In this document: positions 1 through 8,988 of the stretch, one piece after another
How the letters are laid out: the number at the start of each line of letters is the position of its first letter
How positions within the stretch are numbered: the first letter of the stretch is position 1
NCBI RefSeq assembly: GCF_002803845.1
Contig: NZ_CP024985.1
Span: 2,790,001-2,854,000 of the forward strand
Direction: 5' to 3'
Source of the DNA: Streptomyces lavendulae subsp. lavendulae
GTDB lineage: Bacteria; Actinomycetota; Actinomycetes; Streptomycetales; Streptomycetaceae
DNA: 64,000 bases
Program-made: the position numbers and the translations under genes
Notes under the pieces: model-generated
Database searches by the model: none
Told to the model about the DNA's origin: nothing
What the model saw: only the letters and a program-made list of their open reading frames with translations

Positions 1-130
1 ACACCAGCGCCCCCCAGACGAAACCGCCGAGGAAGAACACGAAACCGATGGCCACGGCGAGCCCCGACAACACGTTGCCGAGGCCGCCGCGGCCACCGGT
101 GGTCCCGCGTCTTGCCTGTGTTCCGCCCAT
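1..130 (-). CDS. sipZ: Type I signal peptidase, N-terminal fragment (sipZ by position)
   Basis: Only the first 43 codons are inside the window, starting from an ATG at 130. They encode MGGTQARRG, then a Gly/Arg-rich cytoplasmic stretch, then one hydrophobic segment (about residues 18-43, core LAVAIGFVFFLGG). A short basic head followed by one membrane anchor is how the neighbouring Sip proteins begin, but the catalytic Ser box would lie beyond the edge. It starts 42 bases downstream of the sipY stop on the same strand. In Streptomyces four sip genes follow rplS in the order W, X, Y, Z, so sipZ is inferred from position rather than from catalytic sequence. Confidence 0.6.
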   Translation of the reverse strand, partial: MGGTQARRGTTGGRGGLGNVLSGLAVAIGFVFFLGGFVWGALV

Positions 131-172
131 TGCAGCGCCCCCACCTCGGAGATCGTCGACCTGGGCGGCACC

Positions 173-1090
173 CTACCGGGCGGTACGCCCGTTGGTCAGC
201 CTCCTCCTGCGCCACATCACCACGGGCACCGCGCCCGTGAGGCCCAGCGCCGCCGGGCCGAGCCCGACCGGGGCGAGGCCGGAAGCCCCGAGGCCGAGGG
301 CGGTCGCCGCCGCCTGGTGGTTGATGCCGGGCTGGTCGAAGGTGTCCGGAACCGGGAGGGTGGCCCACCGGGTGAGCGGCCACGCGACCACCACGGCCCG
401 GCCGACGACCTTGTCCACCGGCACGAAGCCCTGGGTGGAGTCCTGCATGTGGTAGCGGGAGTCCTGGGAGTTCTGGCGGTGGTCGCCCATCACCCAGATC
501 TTGCCCTTGGGCACGGTGATCGGGCCGAAGGGGGCGTCGTCGCAGGCGGTGTTGCCGGGGTAGATGTACGGCTCGTCCAGCGCCTTGCCGTTGACGACGA
601 CCGGTCCGCCCTTCTTGCACTCCACGGTGTCCCCGCCGACGGCGATGGTCCGCTTGATCAGGTCCTTCTCGTCCGCGGAGGGCATCAGGCCGATCTTGCT
701 GAGGATCGTCTGCACGAAGTTGGGCTCCGGGGTGGGCTCCCCCGCCAGCCAGCTCGCCGGATCGTGGAAGACAACGACCTCGCCGCGCTCGGGCTCCGAA
801 CCGAACCACGGGGTCAACTTGTCCACCAGCACCCGGTCACCGCGCTGGAGGGTGTTCTGCATCGAGTCGGACGGGATCGAGAACGCCTGCACCAGGAAGG
901 TCTTGATCAGCAGGGCCAGCAGGAGGGCGATACCGATGAGGAGCGGGAGCTCCTTCCAGAAGGAACGCTGCGGCTGTGCCGCCGCACCGCCGTCCTCCGC
1001 CCCGGTCTCGCGCTCGACGGCATCGTCCGGCCGCTCCTCGCCCTCATCGCGTCCGGACCGCGCGCCTACCGCCACGTCCCCCACATCCAC
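173..1090 (-). CDS. sipY: Type I signal peptidase SipY
   Basis: Membrane-bound serine protease (family S26) that removes signal peptides from secreted preproteins outside the membrane. The 305-residue product has an acidic cytoplasmic head, a membrane anchor near residues 48-66, the nucleophile box IPSDSM (Ser76), GDRVLVDKL, the catalytic Lys box DLIKR (Lys146) and GDHRQNSQDSR. A second hydrophobic segment near residues 262-294 ends in a basic cluster (MWRRRR), so both ends are anchored. It is third in a run of four sip genes. The paralogue name comes from gene order after rplS. Confidence 0.9.
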   Translation of the reverse strand: MDVGDVAVGARSGRDEGEERPDDAVERETGAEDGGAAAQPQRSFWKELPLLIGIALLLALLIKTFLVQAFSIPSDSMQNTLQRGDRVLVDKLTPWFGSEPERGEVVVFHDPASWLAGEPTPEPNFVQTILSKIGLMPSADEKDLIKRTIAVGGDTVECKKGGPVVVNGKALDEPYIYPGNTACDDAPFGPITVPKGKIWVMGDHRQNSQDSRYHMQDSTQGFVPVDKVVGRAVVVAWPLTRWATLPVPDTFDQPGINHQAAATALGLGASGLAPVGLGPAALGLTGAVPVVMWRRRRLTNGRTAR

Positions 1091-1189
1091 TCCTCGTTCG
1101 GAATTCGCGTCCCGCGCCGGATCGGTCGACGGGCCCTCCCCTCCCTTAACGAGCGGGAGTTCCCTAAGGCGCGGGAGACCGAGGACACA

Positions 1190-2161
1190 CTATGCGAACG
1201 CCGTGCCCCGACGGCGCCCAAGGCGCCCGCGCCGCCGACCGGTTCGCGCCGGATCCGGAACCGTCAGGAAGGTCGCCGGCTGCTCCAGCCTGCGCCAGTG
1301 GTCGAAGGGCCAGGCGATCACCACCGCCTGCCCGACCACGCCGTTCTCGTCGATGGTGCCGTCGAAGGCCTCGTCGAGGTGGTAGCGGGAGTCGGCCGAA
1401 TTGGCGCGGTGGTCGCCCATTACGAAGAGGCGTCCCTTCGGTACGTGCACCTCGAAACGGATCTCCGAGGGGGCGTTGCCCGGTGACACGTACGGCTCAT
1501 CGAGCGGCGCGCCGTTGACGGTCACCCGGCCCCGCGCGTCGCAGCACTTCACGGTGTCCCCGCCGACGCCGACGACCCGCTTGATGAGGTCCTGCTCGTC
1601 GGCGGACGGCAGCAGGCCGATGAAGGTCAGGGCCTCCTTGACCTGCTTGATCCCGGCCGGGTCCTGGTCCGGCTGGGCGGCCTCGCCCTTGAGCCAGCCC
1701 CCCGGGTCCTTGAACACGACGACGTCGCCGCGTTCGACCTTGGCGCCGAACCACGGGGTGAGCTTGTCCACGAGCACCCGGTCCCCGATCCGGATCGTCT
1801 GCTCCATCGAACCGGACGGGATGAAGAAGGCCTGCACGAGGAAGGTCTTGAGCAGCAGCGCGATGCACAGGGCGACGACCACGAGCAGCGGCAGCTCGCC
1901 CGCCCGCCGGGTGCGCCGACGCCGCCGGACCCGCCGTGCCAGCCTGCGCCGCTCGGCCCGGCCGCCGGGCTCCGGCGCGGCGGTCTCCTCCTCGCCGGCT
2001 CCGGCGGAACCCGAGGCGGCAGCGGAGGCCGAACCGGAGGCGGCGGCAGAAGCCGACCCGGGCTCCGGGTAAGGCTCGGGCTCGGGAACGGGCGGCGTCG
2101 GCTCCGGTTCCGCCCCGTGCCCCCTGTCCCGACCGCCCCTCGGGCGGCCCCGGCTACCCAT
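1190..2161 (-). CDS. sipX: Type I signal peptidase SipX
   Basis: S26 signal peptidase of 323 residues. A long N-terminal region rich in Pro, Glu, Ala and Ser (about residues 1-80) precedes a basic stretch and the membrane anchor. Then come IPSGSM with the nucleophilic Ser, GDRVLVDKLTPWFG, the Lys box DLIKRVVGVGGDTV and GDHRANSADSR. The C-terminus is basic (GRRRGRLGRRRG) with no obvious second membrane segment. The ATG start lies inside the end of sipW (8-base overlap), so the two are probably translationally coupled. The low-complexity head is unusual and may be a flexible cytoplasmic tail. Confidence 0.9.
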   Translation of the reverse strand: MGSRGRPRGGRDRGHGAEPEPTPPVPEPEPYPEPGSASAAASGSASAAASGSAGAGEEETAAPEPGGRAERRRLARRVRRRRRTRRAGELPLLVVVALCIALLLKTFLVQAFFIPSGSMEQTIRIGDRVLVDKLTPWFGAKVERGDVVVFKDPGGWLKGEAAQPDQDPAGIKQVKEALTFIGLLPSADEQDLIKRVVGVGGDTVKCCDARGRVTVNGAPLDEPYVSPGNAPSEIRFEVHVPKGRLFVMGDHRANSADSRYHLDEAFDGTIDENGVVGQAVVIAWPFDHWRRLEQPATFLTVPDPARTGRRRGRLGRRRGTAFA

Positions 2162-2912
2162 GGGAGCCGCTCCCCACGCGGGACCACGCCCCCGCGCCGT
2201 CGGGCAGCGAGCCCCAGCGCGTCACCGGCCAGCCGAGCCAGTCGGCCCGCCCGATCACCTTCTCCACCGGCACCATCCCGCCGCCCGGCTCCCCCAGGTG
2301 GTCCCGGGAGTCACGGGACTGGGAGCGGTGGTCGCCCATGACCCACAGGGTCCCCAGCGGGACCACGATCCGGAAGGGCACCGCCGAGGGGGAGTCACCG
2401 GGGTGGAGGTAGGGCTCGTCGACCGCGACCCCGTTGACCTTGATCCGGCCGGCCGCGTCGCAGCACACCACGTCGTCCCCGCCGACGCCCACGACCCGCT
2501 TCACGAAGTCCGTGTCGGAGGGCTCCGCGAGCCCGAGCGCCGAGAACGCGCCGTGCACGGCCTCGCCGACCGGATTGCCCGCGGGACGTTCGCGCACGAA
2601 GGAGCCGGTCCCGTCGAAGACGACCACGTCCCCGCGCTTCGGCTCCTGGCCGAAACGGTACGCCAGCTTGTTGACCAGGACCCGGTCCCCGACCTTCAGG
2701 GTCGGCTCCATCGAGCGGCTGGGGATCAGGAACGGCTGGACCACGAAGTTGGCGAACAGCAGCAGGAAGACGGTGCAGACCACGCCGAGCAGCCCCGCCC
2801 GCCGCCAGGACGACGAGCGTCGGTCCCGTCCGGAAAACGCAGAACGCGGCCCCTCCTCCCCCTGCTCGGGGGAGGAGTGGCCGCGCTGTGTGAGCTCTGC
2901 TTCGGTGTCCAT
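2154..2912 (-). CDS. sipW: Type I signal peptidase SipW
   Basis: S26 signal peptidase of 252 residues, the first sip gene after rplS and 44 bases downstream of it. One membrane anchor (LLGVVCTVFLLLFANFVV) precedes IPSRSM with the catalytic Ser, GDRVLVNKLAYRFG, the Lys box DFVKRVVGVGGDDV and the conserved GDHRSQSRDSR. No C-terminal anchor is seen. In S. lividans the four Sip enzymes overlap in specificity but are not equivalent, with SipY most important for secretion (established knowledge). The downstream sipX overlaps this gene, suggesting one transcript. Confidence 0.9.
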   Translation of the reverse strand: MDTEAELTQRGHSSPEQGEEGPRSAFSGRDRRSSSWRRAGLLGVVCTVFLLLFANFVVQPFLIPSRSMEPTLKVGDRVLVNKLAYRFGQEPKRGDVVVFDGTGSFVRERPAGNPVGEAVHGAFSALGLAEPSDTDFVKRVVGVGGDDVVCCDAAGRIKVNGVAVDEPYLHPGDSPSAVPFRIVVPLGTLWVMGDHRSQSRDSRDHLGEPGGGMVPVEKVIGRADWLGWPVTRWGSLPDGAGAWSRVGSGSHG

Positions 2913-2956
2913 CGGGGGCGAGCCTATCCGGCCTTCCCCTGGACCCGGAGAGGAGA

Positions 2957-3307
2957 TCAGCGGTCGCGCTTCTCCTTGATCTTCGCGGCCTTGCCGCGGA
3001 GCTCACGGAGGAAGTACAGCTTGGCGCGACGCACGTCACCGCGGGTGACGAGCTCGATCTTCTCGAAGATCGGGGAGTGCACGGGGAAGGTGCGCTCGAC
3101 GCCGACGCTGAAGGAGACCTTGCGAACGGTGAAGGTCTCGGAGACGCCAGAGCCCTGGCGACGGATGACAACGCCCTTGAACTGCTGGATACGGGAGCGG
3201 TTGCCCTCGATCACGCGGACGTGCACGTTGATCGTGTCACCCGGGCGGAAGGCCGGGACGTCCGTGCGCAGGGAGGCGGCGTTGACGCCATCGAGCAGGT
3301 GAGACAT
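2957..3307 (-). CDS. rplS: 50S ribosomal protein L19
   Basis: Large-subunit protein at the 30S-50S interface. The 116-residue product starts at the ATG at 3307 ([14 protein letters not shown]) and carries the L19 core [42 protein letters not shown] and a basic C-terminus ([11 protein letters not shown]). Length is normal for the family. An in-frame extension upstream exists but lacks similarity to L19 and was not used. It closes the rpsP-khpA-rimM-trmD-rplS translation cluster and is followed by the sip genes. Confidence 0.97.
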   Translation of the reverse strand: MSHLLDGVNAASLRTDVPAFRPGDTINVHVRVIEGNRSRIQQFKGVVIRRQGSGVSETFTVRKVSFSVGVERTFPVHSPIFEKIELVTRGDVRRAKLYFLRELRGKAAKIKEKRDR

Positions 3308-3440
3308 GTTCTTCGTCTGCTTTCTTCGCACGACGCCACAGGTCGCCGGTGCGGATTTCCGTAGAGAATTCGGGAGCCGTGGCACGTCGCGGACGACGGT
3401 CCCCCTGTGGCAGGGGCGCACGCGAGCACACAGCAGCCGC

Positions 3441-4262
3441 CTATTCTTCCACGGCCTGCGGCCTGCGCCAAAATCGGCCGTCGGCGGTGGGCTTCCAGCC
3501 CAGGATGCTCAGGATCTCCCGGTCCTTCTTGTCGAAGGCGGAGGCCTCGCAGCGCTCGATCAGGTCCGGGCGGTTGCGGGCGGTCCGGCGGAAGGCCTCG
3601 TCCCGGCGCCACCGCGCGATCTTGCCGTGGTGGCCGCTGAGCAGCACCTCGGGGATCCCGCGCCCGCGCCACTGCGGGGGCTTGGTGTAGACCGGGCCCT
3701 CCAGCAGGTTGGCCATCTCGCCGGGCGCGAAGGAGTCGTCGCGGTGCGATTCCGCGTTGCCGAGCACCCCGGGCAGCAGCCGGGCCACGGCCTCCGTGAC
3801 GACCAGGACGGCGGCCTCGCCGCCCGCCAGGACGTAGTCGCCGATGGAGACCTCGTAGACCGGCATCCGCGTCGCGTACTCGTCGATGACACGGCGGTCG
3901 ATGCCCTCGTACCGGGCCGGGGTGAAGATGAGCCACGGGCGCTCGGAGAGCTCGACGGCCAGTTCCTGGGTGAAGGGACGGCCGCTGGGCGTCGGGACGA
4001 CCAGGACCGGGCCGCGGGCTCCGGACTCGTAGCCGTCGGCCAGCGCCGCATCCAGGGCCTCGCCCCACGGATCGGTCTTCATGACCATGCCCGGCCCGCC
4101 GCCGTACGGGGTGTCGTCGACCGTGTTGTGCCGGTCGTACGTCCAGTCCCGCAGGTCGTGGACGTGTACGTCGAGCTGGCCGCGCGCCCGCGCCTTGCCG
4201 ACGAGGGAGACGTTCAGCGGCTCCAGGTACTCGGGGAAGATCGTGACGACGTCCAGCCGCAT
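3441..4262 (-). CDS. trmD: tRNA (guanine-N1)-methyltransferase
   Basis: Methylates G37 N1 in tRNAs that read codons beginning with C or G, preventing frameshifts. The 273-residue protein begins [13 protein letters not shown] and has the SPOUT-fold motifs [35 protein letters not shown] and [16 protein letters not shown]. Its ATG overlaps the rimM stop codon, so rimM and trmD are coupled, as in most bacteria. The C-terminal domain ([18 protein letters not shown]) is of usual length. Confidence 0.97.
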   Translation of the reverse strand: MRLDVVTIFPEYLEPLNVSLVGKARARGQLDVHVHDLRDWTYDRHNTVDDTPYGGGPGMVMKTDPWGEALDAALADGYESGARGPVLVVPTPSGRPFTQELAVELSERPWLIFTPARYEGIDRRVIDEYATRMPVYEVSIGDYVLAGGEAAVLVVTEAVARLLPGVLGNAESHRDDSFAPGEMANLLEGPVYTKPPQWRGRGIPEVLLSGHHGKIARWRRDEAFRRTARNRPDLIERCEASAFDKKDREILSILGWKPTADGRFWRRPQAVEE

Positions 4263-4825
4263 CAGGCGCCGTCCCCGCCCTCGGCCCCGGCGTCGCGCGC
4301 CGACGCGATCTCGGCGCGGTCGTCGATCAGCCCGGGCGGCGGGGTGATGACGCAGCGCTGCTCCTCCAGGTCGATCTCGGCCACGATCTCCCCCACGAAG
4401 GGGATCATGACCTCGCTGCCGTCCGGGCGCTCGACGATGAAGAGGTCCTGGGAAGGCAGGTGGGAGATCTCCGTGATCCGGCCGACCTCGGTGCCGTCCT
4501 CCAGCACCACGTCCAGGTCCATCAGCTGGTGGTCGTAGTACTCGTCGGGCTCCTCCGGCAGCTCCGCCGGGTCGACGTCGGCGATCAGCAGGACGTTGCG
4601 CAGCGCCTCGGCACCGGTGCGGTCCTTGACGCCCGCGAAGCGGAGCAGGAGCCGGCTGCTGTGCACCCGGCCCGTCTCGATGGTCAGCGGACCCGCCGAC
4701 GCCGGTTCGGTCCGCAGGACGGCGCCCGGGCTGAGCCGGAGCTCCGGCTCGTCCGTCCGCACCTCGACGGTGACCTCACCCTTGATCCCGTGGGCGCGGC
4801 CGATCCGCGCGACTACCAGCTCCAC
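4262..4825 (-). CDS. rimM: 16S rRNA processing protein RimM
   Basis: Assembly factor for the head of the 30S subunit that binds ribosomal protein S19. I chose the GTG at 4825 ([18 protein letters not shown]), preceded by an A/G-rich Shine-Dalgarno stretch, because this is where family similarity begins; it gives 187 residues. The N-terminal barrel ([12 protein letters not shown]) is followed by the PRC-barrel half ([28 protein letters not shown]). It overlaps trmD at its 3' end. A strong hairpin separates it from khpA. Confidence 0.94.
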   Translation of the reverse strand: MELVVARIGRAHGIKGEVTVEVRTDEPELRLSPGAVLRTEPASAGPLTIETGRVHSSRLLLRFAGVKDRTGAEALRNVLLIADVDPAELPEEPDEYYDHQLMDLDVVLEDGTEVGRITEISHLPSQDLFIVERPDGSEVMIPFVGEIVAEIDLEEQRCVITPPPGLIDDRAEIASARDAGAEGGDGA

Positions 4826-4937
4826 TGTGCGTCTCTTCCCCTTTGCGCGGCCGGACCGCCGCCGCTCCCGCGGAGGTGGTCCCTCTGCGTCCTGGTTTCT
4901 CAATCAATGGTCGCTCTGCTCACAGGCAGAAACGACT

Positions 4938-4973
4938 CGGGCCGGGGAAGGCGACGAACGCCCTCCCCGGCCC
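4938..4973 (-). terminator. Hairpin between khpA and rimM
   Basis: GC-rich inverted repeat (GGCCGGGGAaGGCG against CGCCcTCCCCGGCC) around a 5-base loop, in the 167-base gap after khpA. It may be an intrinsic terminator or an attenuator inside the rpsP-khpA-rimM-trmD-rplS cluster. The U-tract is weak, which is common in Streptomyces. Confidence 0.55.
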
Positions 4974-4992
4974 GTGCCGGTGATTCAACTGC

Positions 4993-5232
4993 TCAGCGGA
5001 CCTGGTCCACGTCGACGAGGTCGACGCGGATCCCCCGGCCGCCGATGGCGCCCACGACGGTACGCAGTGCACGTGCGGTGCGGCCGTTGCGGCCGATCAC
5101 CTTCCCGAGGTCGTCCGGGTGGACCCGGACTTCGAGCACCTGACCGCGGCGCAGGTTGCGCGAGGCGACCTGCACGTCGTCGGGGTTGTCCACAATGCCC
5201 TTCACGAGGTGCTCAAGAGCCTCCTCGAGCAT
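4993..5232 (-). CDS. khpA: KH-domain RNA-binding protein KhpA
   Basis: Small (79 residues) single-KH-domain protein. The KH signature GKVIGRNGRTARALRTVV contains the GxxG loop (GRNG) that contacts single-stranded RNA. KhpA-type proteins bind many transcripts and usually act with a partner such as KhpB/EloR. It lies two bases downstream of the rpsP stop codon, the classic arrangement in actinobacteria and firmicutes, so it is co-transcribed with ribosomal protein S16. Its targets cannot be read from the sequence. Confidence 0.93.
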   Translation of the reverse strand: MLEEALEHLVKGIVDNPDDVQVASRNLRRGQVLEVRVHPDDLGKVIGRNGRTARALRTVVGAIGGRGIRVDLVDVDQVR

Positions 5233-5234
5233 GA

Positions 5235-5675
5235 TCAGGCCTCGGTCGACTCGGCGGCGGCCTCAGCCTCGTCCGCCTTCTTGTCGGCCTTCTTGGCCTT
5301 CTGCGTGATGGCCTCGCCCTTGGTCTCGCCGATGCCCTCAAGGGCCTTGGCGAACTCGTCGAAGGAGCGACGCTTGCTCTCCTTCGTCTCGGGCTGGAGC
5401 AGCGGCGCGGGGGCCGGGAGGCCCTTGTGCGCCTGCCAGTCACCGGTCAGCTTCAGGATGGCGAGAACAGCCTCGGTGGGCTGGGCGCCAACAGACAGCC
5501 AGTACTGCGCACGCTCGGCGTTGACCTCGATGCGCGACGGGTTGTACGTCGGGTGGTAGATACCGATCTCTTCGATCGCGCGACCGTCACGGCGGGTGCG
5601 GGCGTCGGCGACGACGATGCGGTAGTGCGGCTGGCGAATCTTGCCGAGGCGCTTGAGCTTGATCTTGACTGCCAC
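5235..5675 (-). CDS. rpsP: 30S ribosomal protein S16
   Basis: Small-subunit protein needed for 30S assembly. The GTG at 5675 ([19 protein letters not shown]) is preceded by AGGAG and matches the family start. The conserved core [20 protein letters not shown] and [12 protein letters not shown] is followed by an actinobacterial C-terminal extension rich in Lys, Ala and Glu (about residues 95-146), giving 146 residues against roughly 80-90 in E. coli. First gene of the rpsP-khpA-rimM-trmD-rplS cluster. Confidence 0.97.
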   Translation of the reverse strand: MAVKIKLKRLGKIRQPHYRIVVADARTRRDGRAIEEIGIYHPTYNPSRIEVNAERAQYWLSVGAQPTEAVLAILKLTGDWQAHKGLPAPAPLLQPETKESKRRSFDEFAKALEGIGETKGEAITQKAKKADKKADEAEAAAESTEA

Positions 5676-5951
5676 TGGAGTGGTGTCTCCTGAACTTGAC
5701 GTGGTTGGGCACATGAGATGCCACGTGGGGTTGCGGTACTCGGGTGCCCGATGGACGCGTCAGCCGGAGGAGAGAGGGGTCCTATGCGACTGTCGAGTAC
5801 AGCTGTCCATTGTGCCACATGCCTGCGGCGCTCCTCACGGGGAGGGGCGATCGGAGGCGTGCGGCAGCACCCCACCGGGCCGCCGCCCCGCCGGCGGGCC
5901 CGCGCCCGGCCGCCGCCCCCGTACGGCCGCGGGAGCCGCGGGGCCGCGGGC

Positions 5952-6551
5952 TCAGGAGGCGGCCGCCGAAACGGCGACCTCGGGGATGCGGAACGGCTTC
6001 ATGCAGCCGCCGCACACGATCGGCGCCTGGGCCAGCACGGACGGGACCACCCGGACGTTGCGCCCGCAGTCGCAGACCGCCTTGACCCGTACGCCGCCGC
6101 CGGAGGAACCGTGCCGGGCGGCCGGACCGCGGAAGCTGCGCTTGGTGTCGGCGGCCGTGGCCGCCGTGTGCGCCTTCAGTGCGCGCTGGAGCCGCTCCAT
6201 GGTGGGGCGGTAGCGCCTCTTGGCCTCGGGATTGAGGGAGACCAGGGAGAACCCGCTGCTGGCGTGCGGCTCCTCGGAGTGGTCCAGCCCCATCTCCTCG
6301 GCGATCGCCAGGAATCTGCGGTTGTGGTAGCGGCCGGCACGCGAGGTGTCACGGACACCGCGGGCGGCCGCGATGCCGTGGACTGCCTCGTGCAGCAGTC
6401 GCTCGAAGGAGAGCTCCGCGCCGCAGGCGGACGAGGACTCTCCGATCAGGGACTCGGGCGCGGCAAGGTCAGGCAGCTCGGGGTGGTACCGCTGAATGTC
6501 GGCCCACGCCTGCGCCAGCTCTGCGGCGAGAACAGGTGGTGTCGTGCTCAC
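5952..6551 (-). CDS. SprT-like zinc metalloprotein, function unknown
   Basis: Protein of about 199 residues from a GTG at 6551. It contains an HExxH motif (LLHEAVHGIAAARG), a later His in GRYHNRRFLAIAEEMGL that could be the third zinc ligand, and a C-terminal zinc-ribbon-like pair (CDCGRN, then CGGCMKPF). This order matches SprT-like proteins, the fold of the DNA-protein crosslink protease Spartan; the precise function here is unknown. No clear Shine-Dalgarno precedes the GTG, and an ATG at 6614 would add 21 residues. It sits between rpsP and proS on the same strand. Confidence 0.72.
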   Translation of the reverse strand: MSTTPPVLAAELAQAWADIQRYHPELPDLAAPESLIGESSSACGAELSFERLLHEAVHGIAAARGVRDTSRAGRYHNRRFLAIAEEMGLDHSEEPHASSGFSLVSLNPEAKRRYRPTMERLQRALKAHTAATAADTKRSFRGPAARHGSSGGGVRVKAVCDCGRNVRVVPSVLAQAPIVCGGCMKPFRIPEVAVSAAAS

Positions 6552-6705
6552 GTCGTGACAACGAGCCGGGGTGCCCCGGTGTTCCGATTCCGGGCCATTC
6601 CAAATTTTTTGCACGTACCAGTCAGTTCACTCTGATGCGTCCTGAGGAGGACGGGTGCGTCGATCTCAGGAGGAGTCGGTACGTAACGAAGACCGGCAAT
6701 GGCCA

Positions 6706-6743
6706 CGCCCCCGGCGCGCGGCCGAAGCCGCACGCCGGGGGCG
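6706..6743 (-). terminator. Terminator of proS
   Basis: Stem of 17 bases (CGCCCCCGGCGcGCGGC with GCCGCaCGCCGGGGGCG, one mismatch) around a CGAA tetraloop, 13 bases beyond the proS stop codon. No long U-tract. Confidence 0.75.
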
Positions 6744-6755
6744 CGATGCCGTGCG

Positions 6756-8168
6756 TCAGTACGAGCGCGCCACGATGGCGAGCGTACCGGGGGCGTCGTC
6801 CGCCTCCGGAACCGACCCGTCCGCCGCGATCAGGCAGCGCACGGAGACGGCCTGCTCGGCCAGCTTGGCCTCGCCCTCGGGGCCCAGGTCGGCCCACGGG
6901 ATGCGCGCCCAGCCGCCTGCGACGGCGGCCTCGGCGGCCTCCTCGATGGTCGAGACGTCCGACGTGCGGGCCTCGCGGCGCTCGCGGGACTCGCGCAGCA
7001 GCTGCGCCTGGTCCTCGTCGAGGACCTTGGGCAGCAGGTCGGCGAGGGCGTCGATCTGCACCGGGGTCTTCCCGCCCGGGATCCGGCGGGCCAGCATCGC
7101 GGTGCCGGCCTCCAGGTCGCGGGGGCCGATCTCGATGCGGACCGGTACGCCCTTGAGCTCCCAGTCCACGGCGCGACGGCCGAAGGGGGTGTCGACGCGG
7201 TCGTCGACCTGGACGCGGATGCCCGCGGCCTTCAGCTGCGCACCGAGCTCTCGGACCTTGGCCACGGCCTCGTCGCCCTTGATCGCCATGACGACGACCT
7301 GGACGTGCGCGAGGCGCGGCGGGACGCGCAGGCCGTTGTCGTCGCCGTGGGACATGATCAGGCCGCCGACCATGCGGGTCGAGACGCCCCACGAGGTCTG
7401 CCAGACCAGCTCCTGCTTGCCTTCCTTCGACAGGTACTGGGTGTTGAAGGCCTTGGCGAAGTTGGTGCCGAGCTCGTGGCTCGTGCCCAGCTGGAGCGCC
7501 TTGCCGTCGCCCATCATGCCTTCGAGGGTGAGGGTGTTGATGGCGCCGGCGAAGCGCTCCTTGGCGGTCTTGCGGCCGAGCACGACGTCGATGCCGAGCA
7601 CGTTCGTCATGAAGTCGCCGTAGACGTCGCGGTGGATGCGGGCGGCGTAGTCGCGGGCGTCCTCGTACGTGGCGTGGGCGGTGTGGCCCTCCTGCCAGAG
7701 GAACTCGCTCGTACGGAGGAACACGCGGGGGCGCATCTCCCAGCGGACCACGTTGGCCCACTGGTTGATCAGCAGGGGCAGGTCCCGGTAGCTCTGGACC
7801 CACTTGGAGAAGTAGTCGTTGATGATCGTCTCGGAGGTGGGCCGGACGACGACCGGCTCTTCCAGCTCCTTGCCGCCGCCGTGGGTGACGACCGCGAGCT
7901 CGGGGGCGAAGCCCTCGACGTGCTCGGCTTCCTTCGTCAGGTACGACTGCGGGATGAACAGCGGGAAGTACGCGTTCTGGGCGCCCGCGTCCTTGATGCG
8001 GGCGTCCATCTCCTGCTGCATCCGCTCCCACAGGCCGTAGCCGTACGGCCGGATGACCATGGTGCCGCGGACCGGACCGTTGTCGGCCAGCTCGGCCTTG
8101 TTGATCAGATCCTGGTACCAGCGGGGGAAATCCTCCGCCTGCGGGGTGAGAACGGGTGCCTTTGCCAT
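6756..8168 (-). CDS. proS: Prolyl-tRNA synthetase, archaeal/eukaryotic type
   Basis: Class II aminoacyl-tRNA synthetase that attaches proline to tRNA-Pro. The 470-residue protein starts at the ATG at 8168 (MAKAPVLTPQAEDFPRWYQ). It shows motif 1 (YGLWERMQQEMD), motif 2 (RWEMRPRVFLRTSEFLWQEG) and motif 3 (GVSTRMVGGLIMSHGDDNG), and ends in ARSY; a C-terminal Tyr is typical of the archaeal/eukaryotic type. It lacks the editing insertion of the roughly 570-residue bacterial enzyme. Streptomyces often carries both types; whether this is the only ProRS cannot be told from the window. Confidence 0.93.
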   Translation of the reverse strand: MAKAPVLTPQAEDFPRWYQDLINKAELADNGPVRGTMVIRPYGYGLWERMQQEMDARIKDAGAQNAYFPLFIPQSYLTKEAEHVEGFAPELAVVTHGGGKELEEPVVVRPTSETIINDYFSKWVQSYRDLPLLINQWANVVRWEMRPRVFLRTSEFLWQEGHTAHATYEDARDYAARIHRDVYGDFMTNVLGIDVVLGRKTAKERFAGAINTLTLEGMMGDGKALQLGTSHELGTNFAKAFNTQYLSKEGKQELVWQTSWGVSTRMVGGLIMSHGDDNGLRVPPRLAHVQVVVMAIKGDEAVAKVRELGAQLKAAGIRVQVDDRVDTPFGRRAVDWELKGVPVRIEIGPRDLEAGTAMLARRIPGGKTPVQIDALADLLPKVLDEDQAQLLRESRERREARTSDVSTIEEAAEAAVAGGWARIPWADLGPEGEAKLAEQAVSVRCLIAADGSVPEADDAPGTLAIVARSY

Positions 8169-8299
8169 GGCGCGAATGGTACGGCGCCGGGCGCACCGAG
8201 CGTGAATCGGGTGGCGCACTCCTCTGGACGCGGGGGCGAATGGGGAGTTCCCTGGCAACGGGGGCAAGGGGGCGAGACGGAATCAGGAGCGCTCTTTCG

Positions 8300-8980
8300 A
8301 TGACACCGACGCCGACGGCGACGCTCGTCGCCCGGGACTGGGCGGAGATCCAGGAACGGATGCTGGTACCGCTGTACGAGGCGGTCTACGACCGGCTGGA
8401 GGTCGGGCCGGGTGACCGGCTGCTGGGCCTCGGCTGCGGGGCCGGGCTGCCCCTGCTGCTGGCCGCGGGCCGGGGCGCCGCCGCCACGGGCGTGGAGGCG
8501 GATCCGGCCCGCCGGGCGCTGGCCCGGGAGCGGCTGCTGGAGGTGGTGGCGGCTCCCCCGGTGCCCGCCGCGCGGCCCTACGACGTGCTGCTGGCGCTCT
8601 CGCCGGGGCCGGGCGCCCTCGCGGAGGCCCTGCCGGCGGTCCGGCGGGGCGGCGCGGTGGTGCTGGCCGACTGGGGTCCGGCGGAGCGCTGCACGGTTCC
8701 GGCGGTGCTGGGCGGCGGCCCGGCGGCCCGGGACCTGGACGAGCTGGTGGCGCGGGCGGGTCTGGTGCCCGACGGGTCGGGGCGGGTGTTCTGCCCGTTC
8801 GGGTACGCGGACGTGGACAGCGCCGTACGGGGTCTGCTGTCGACGGGGCTCTACGACGCGGCGGCCGATCCGGCGCTGGCGGAGAAGGAGCTGTCCGAGG
8901 CGCTTCACCCGTACGAGCGGACCGACGGAGCCGTCTGGCTGCCGAACATCTTCCGCTACGTCGTCGCCCGGGTGGCCTGA
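8300..8980 (+). CDS. SAM-dependent methyltransferase
   Basis: Class I methyltransferase-like protein of 226 residues. The ATG at 8300 is preceded by AGGAG at good spacing. The SAM-binding motif I is LLGLGCGAGLPLLLA, followed by the acidic residue of strand 2 (VEADPARR). The substrate is unknown. The central part is rich in Ala, Gly and Pro, and the C-terminal half includes CPFGYADVDSAVRGLLSTG, which resembles the substrate-binding part of UbiE/small-molecule methyltransferases only loosely. It diverges from proS and converges on ftsH. Confidence 0.7.
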   Translation: MTPTPTATLVARDWAEIQERMLVPLYEAVYDRLEVGPGDRLLGLGCGAGLPLLLAAGRGAAATGVEADPARRALARERLLEVVAAPPVPAARPYDVLLALSPGPGALAEALPAVRRGGAVVLADWGPAERCTVPAVLGGGPAARDLDELVARAGLVPDGSGRVFCPFGYADVDSAVRGLLSTGLYDAAADPALAEKELSEALHPYERTDGAVWLPNIFRYVVARVA

Positions 8981-8988
8981 AGGCCGGC

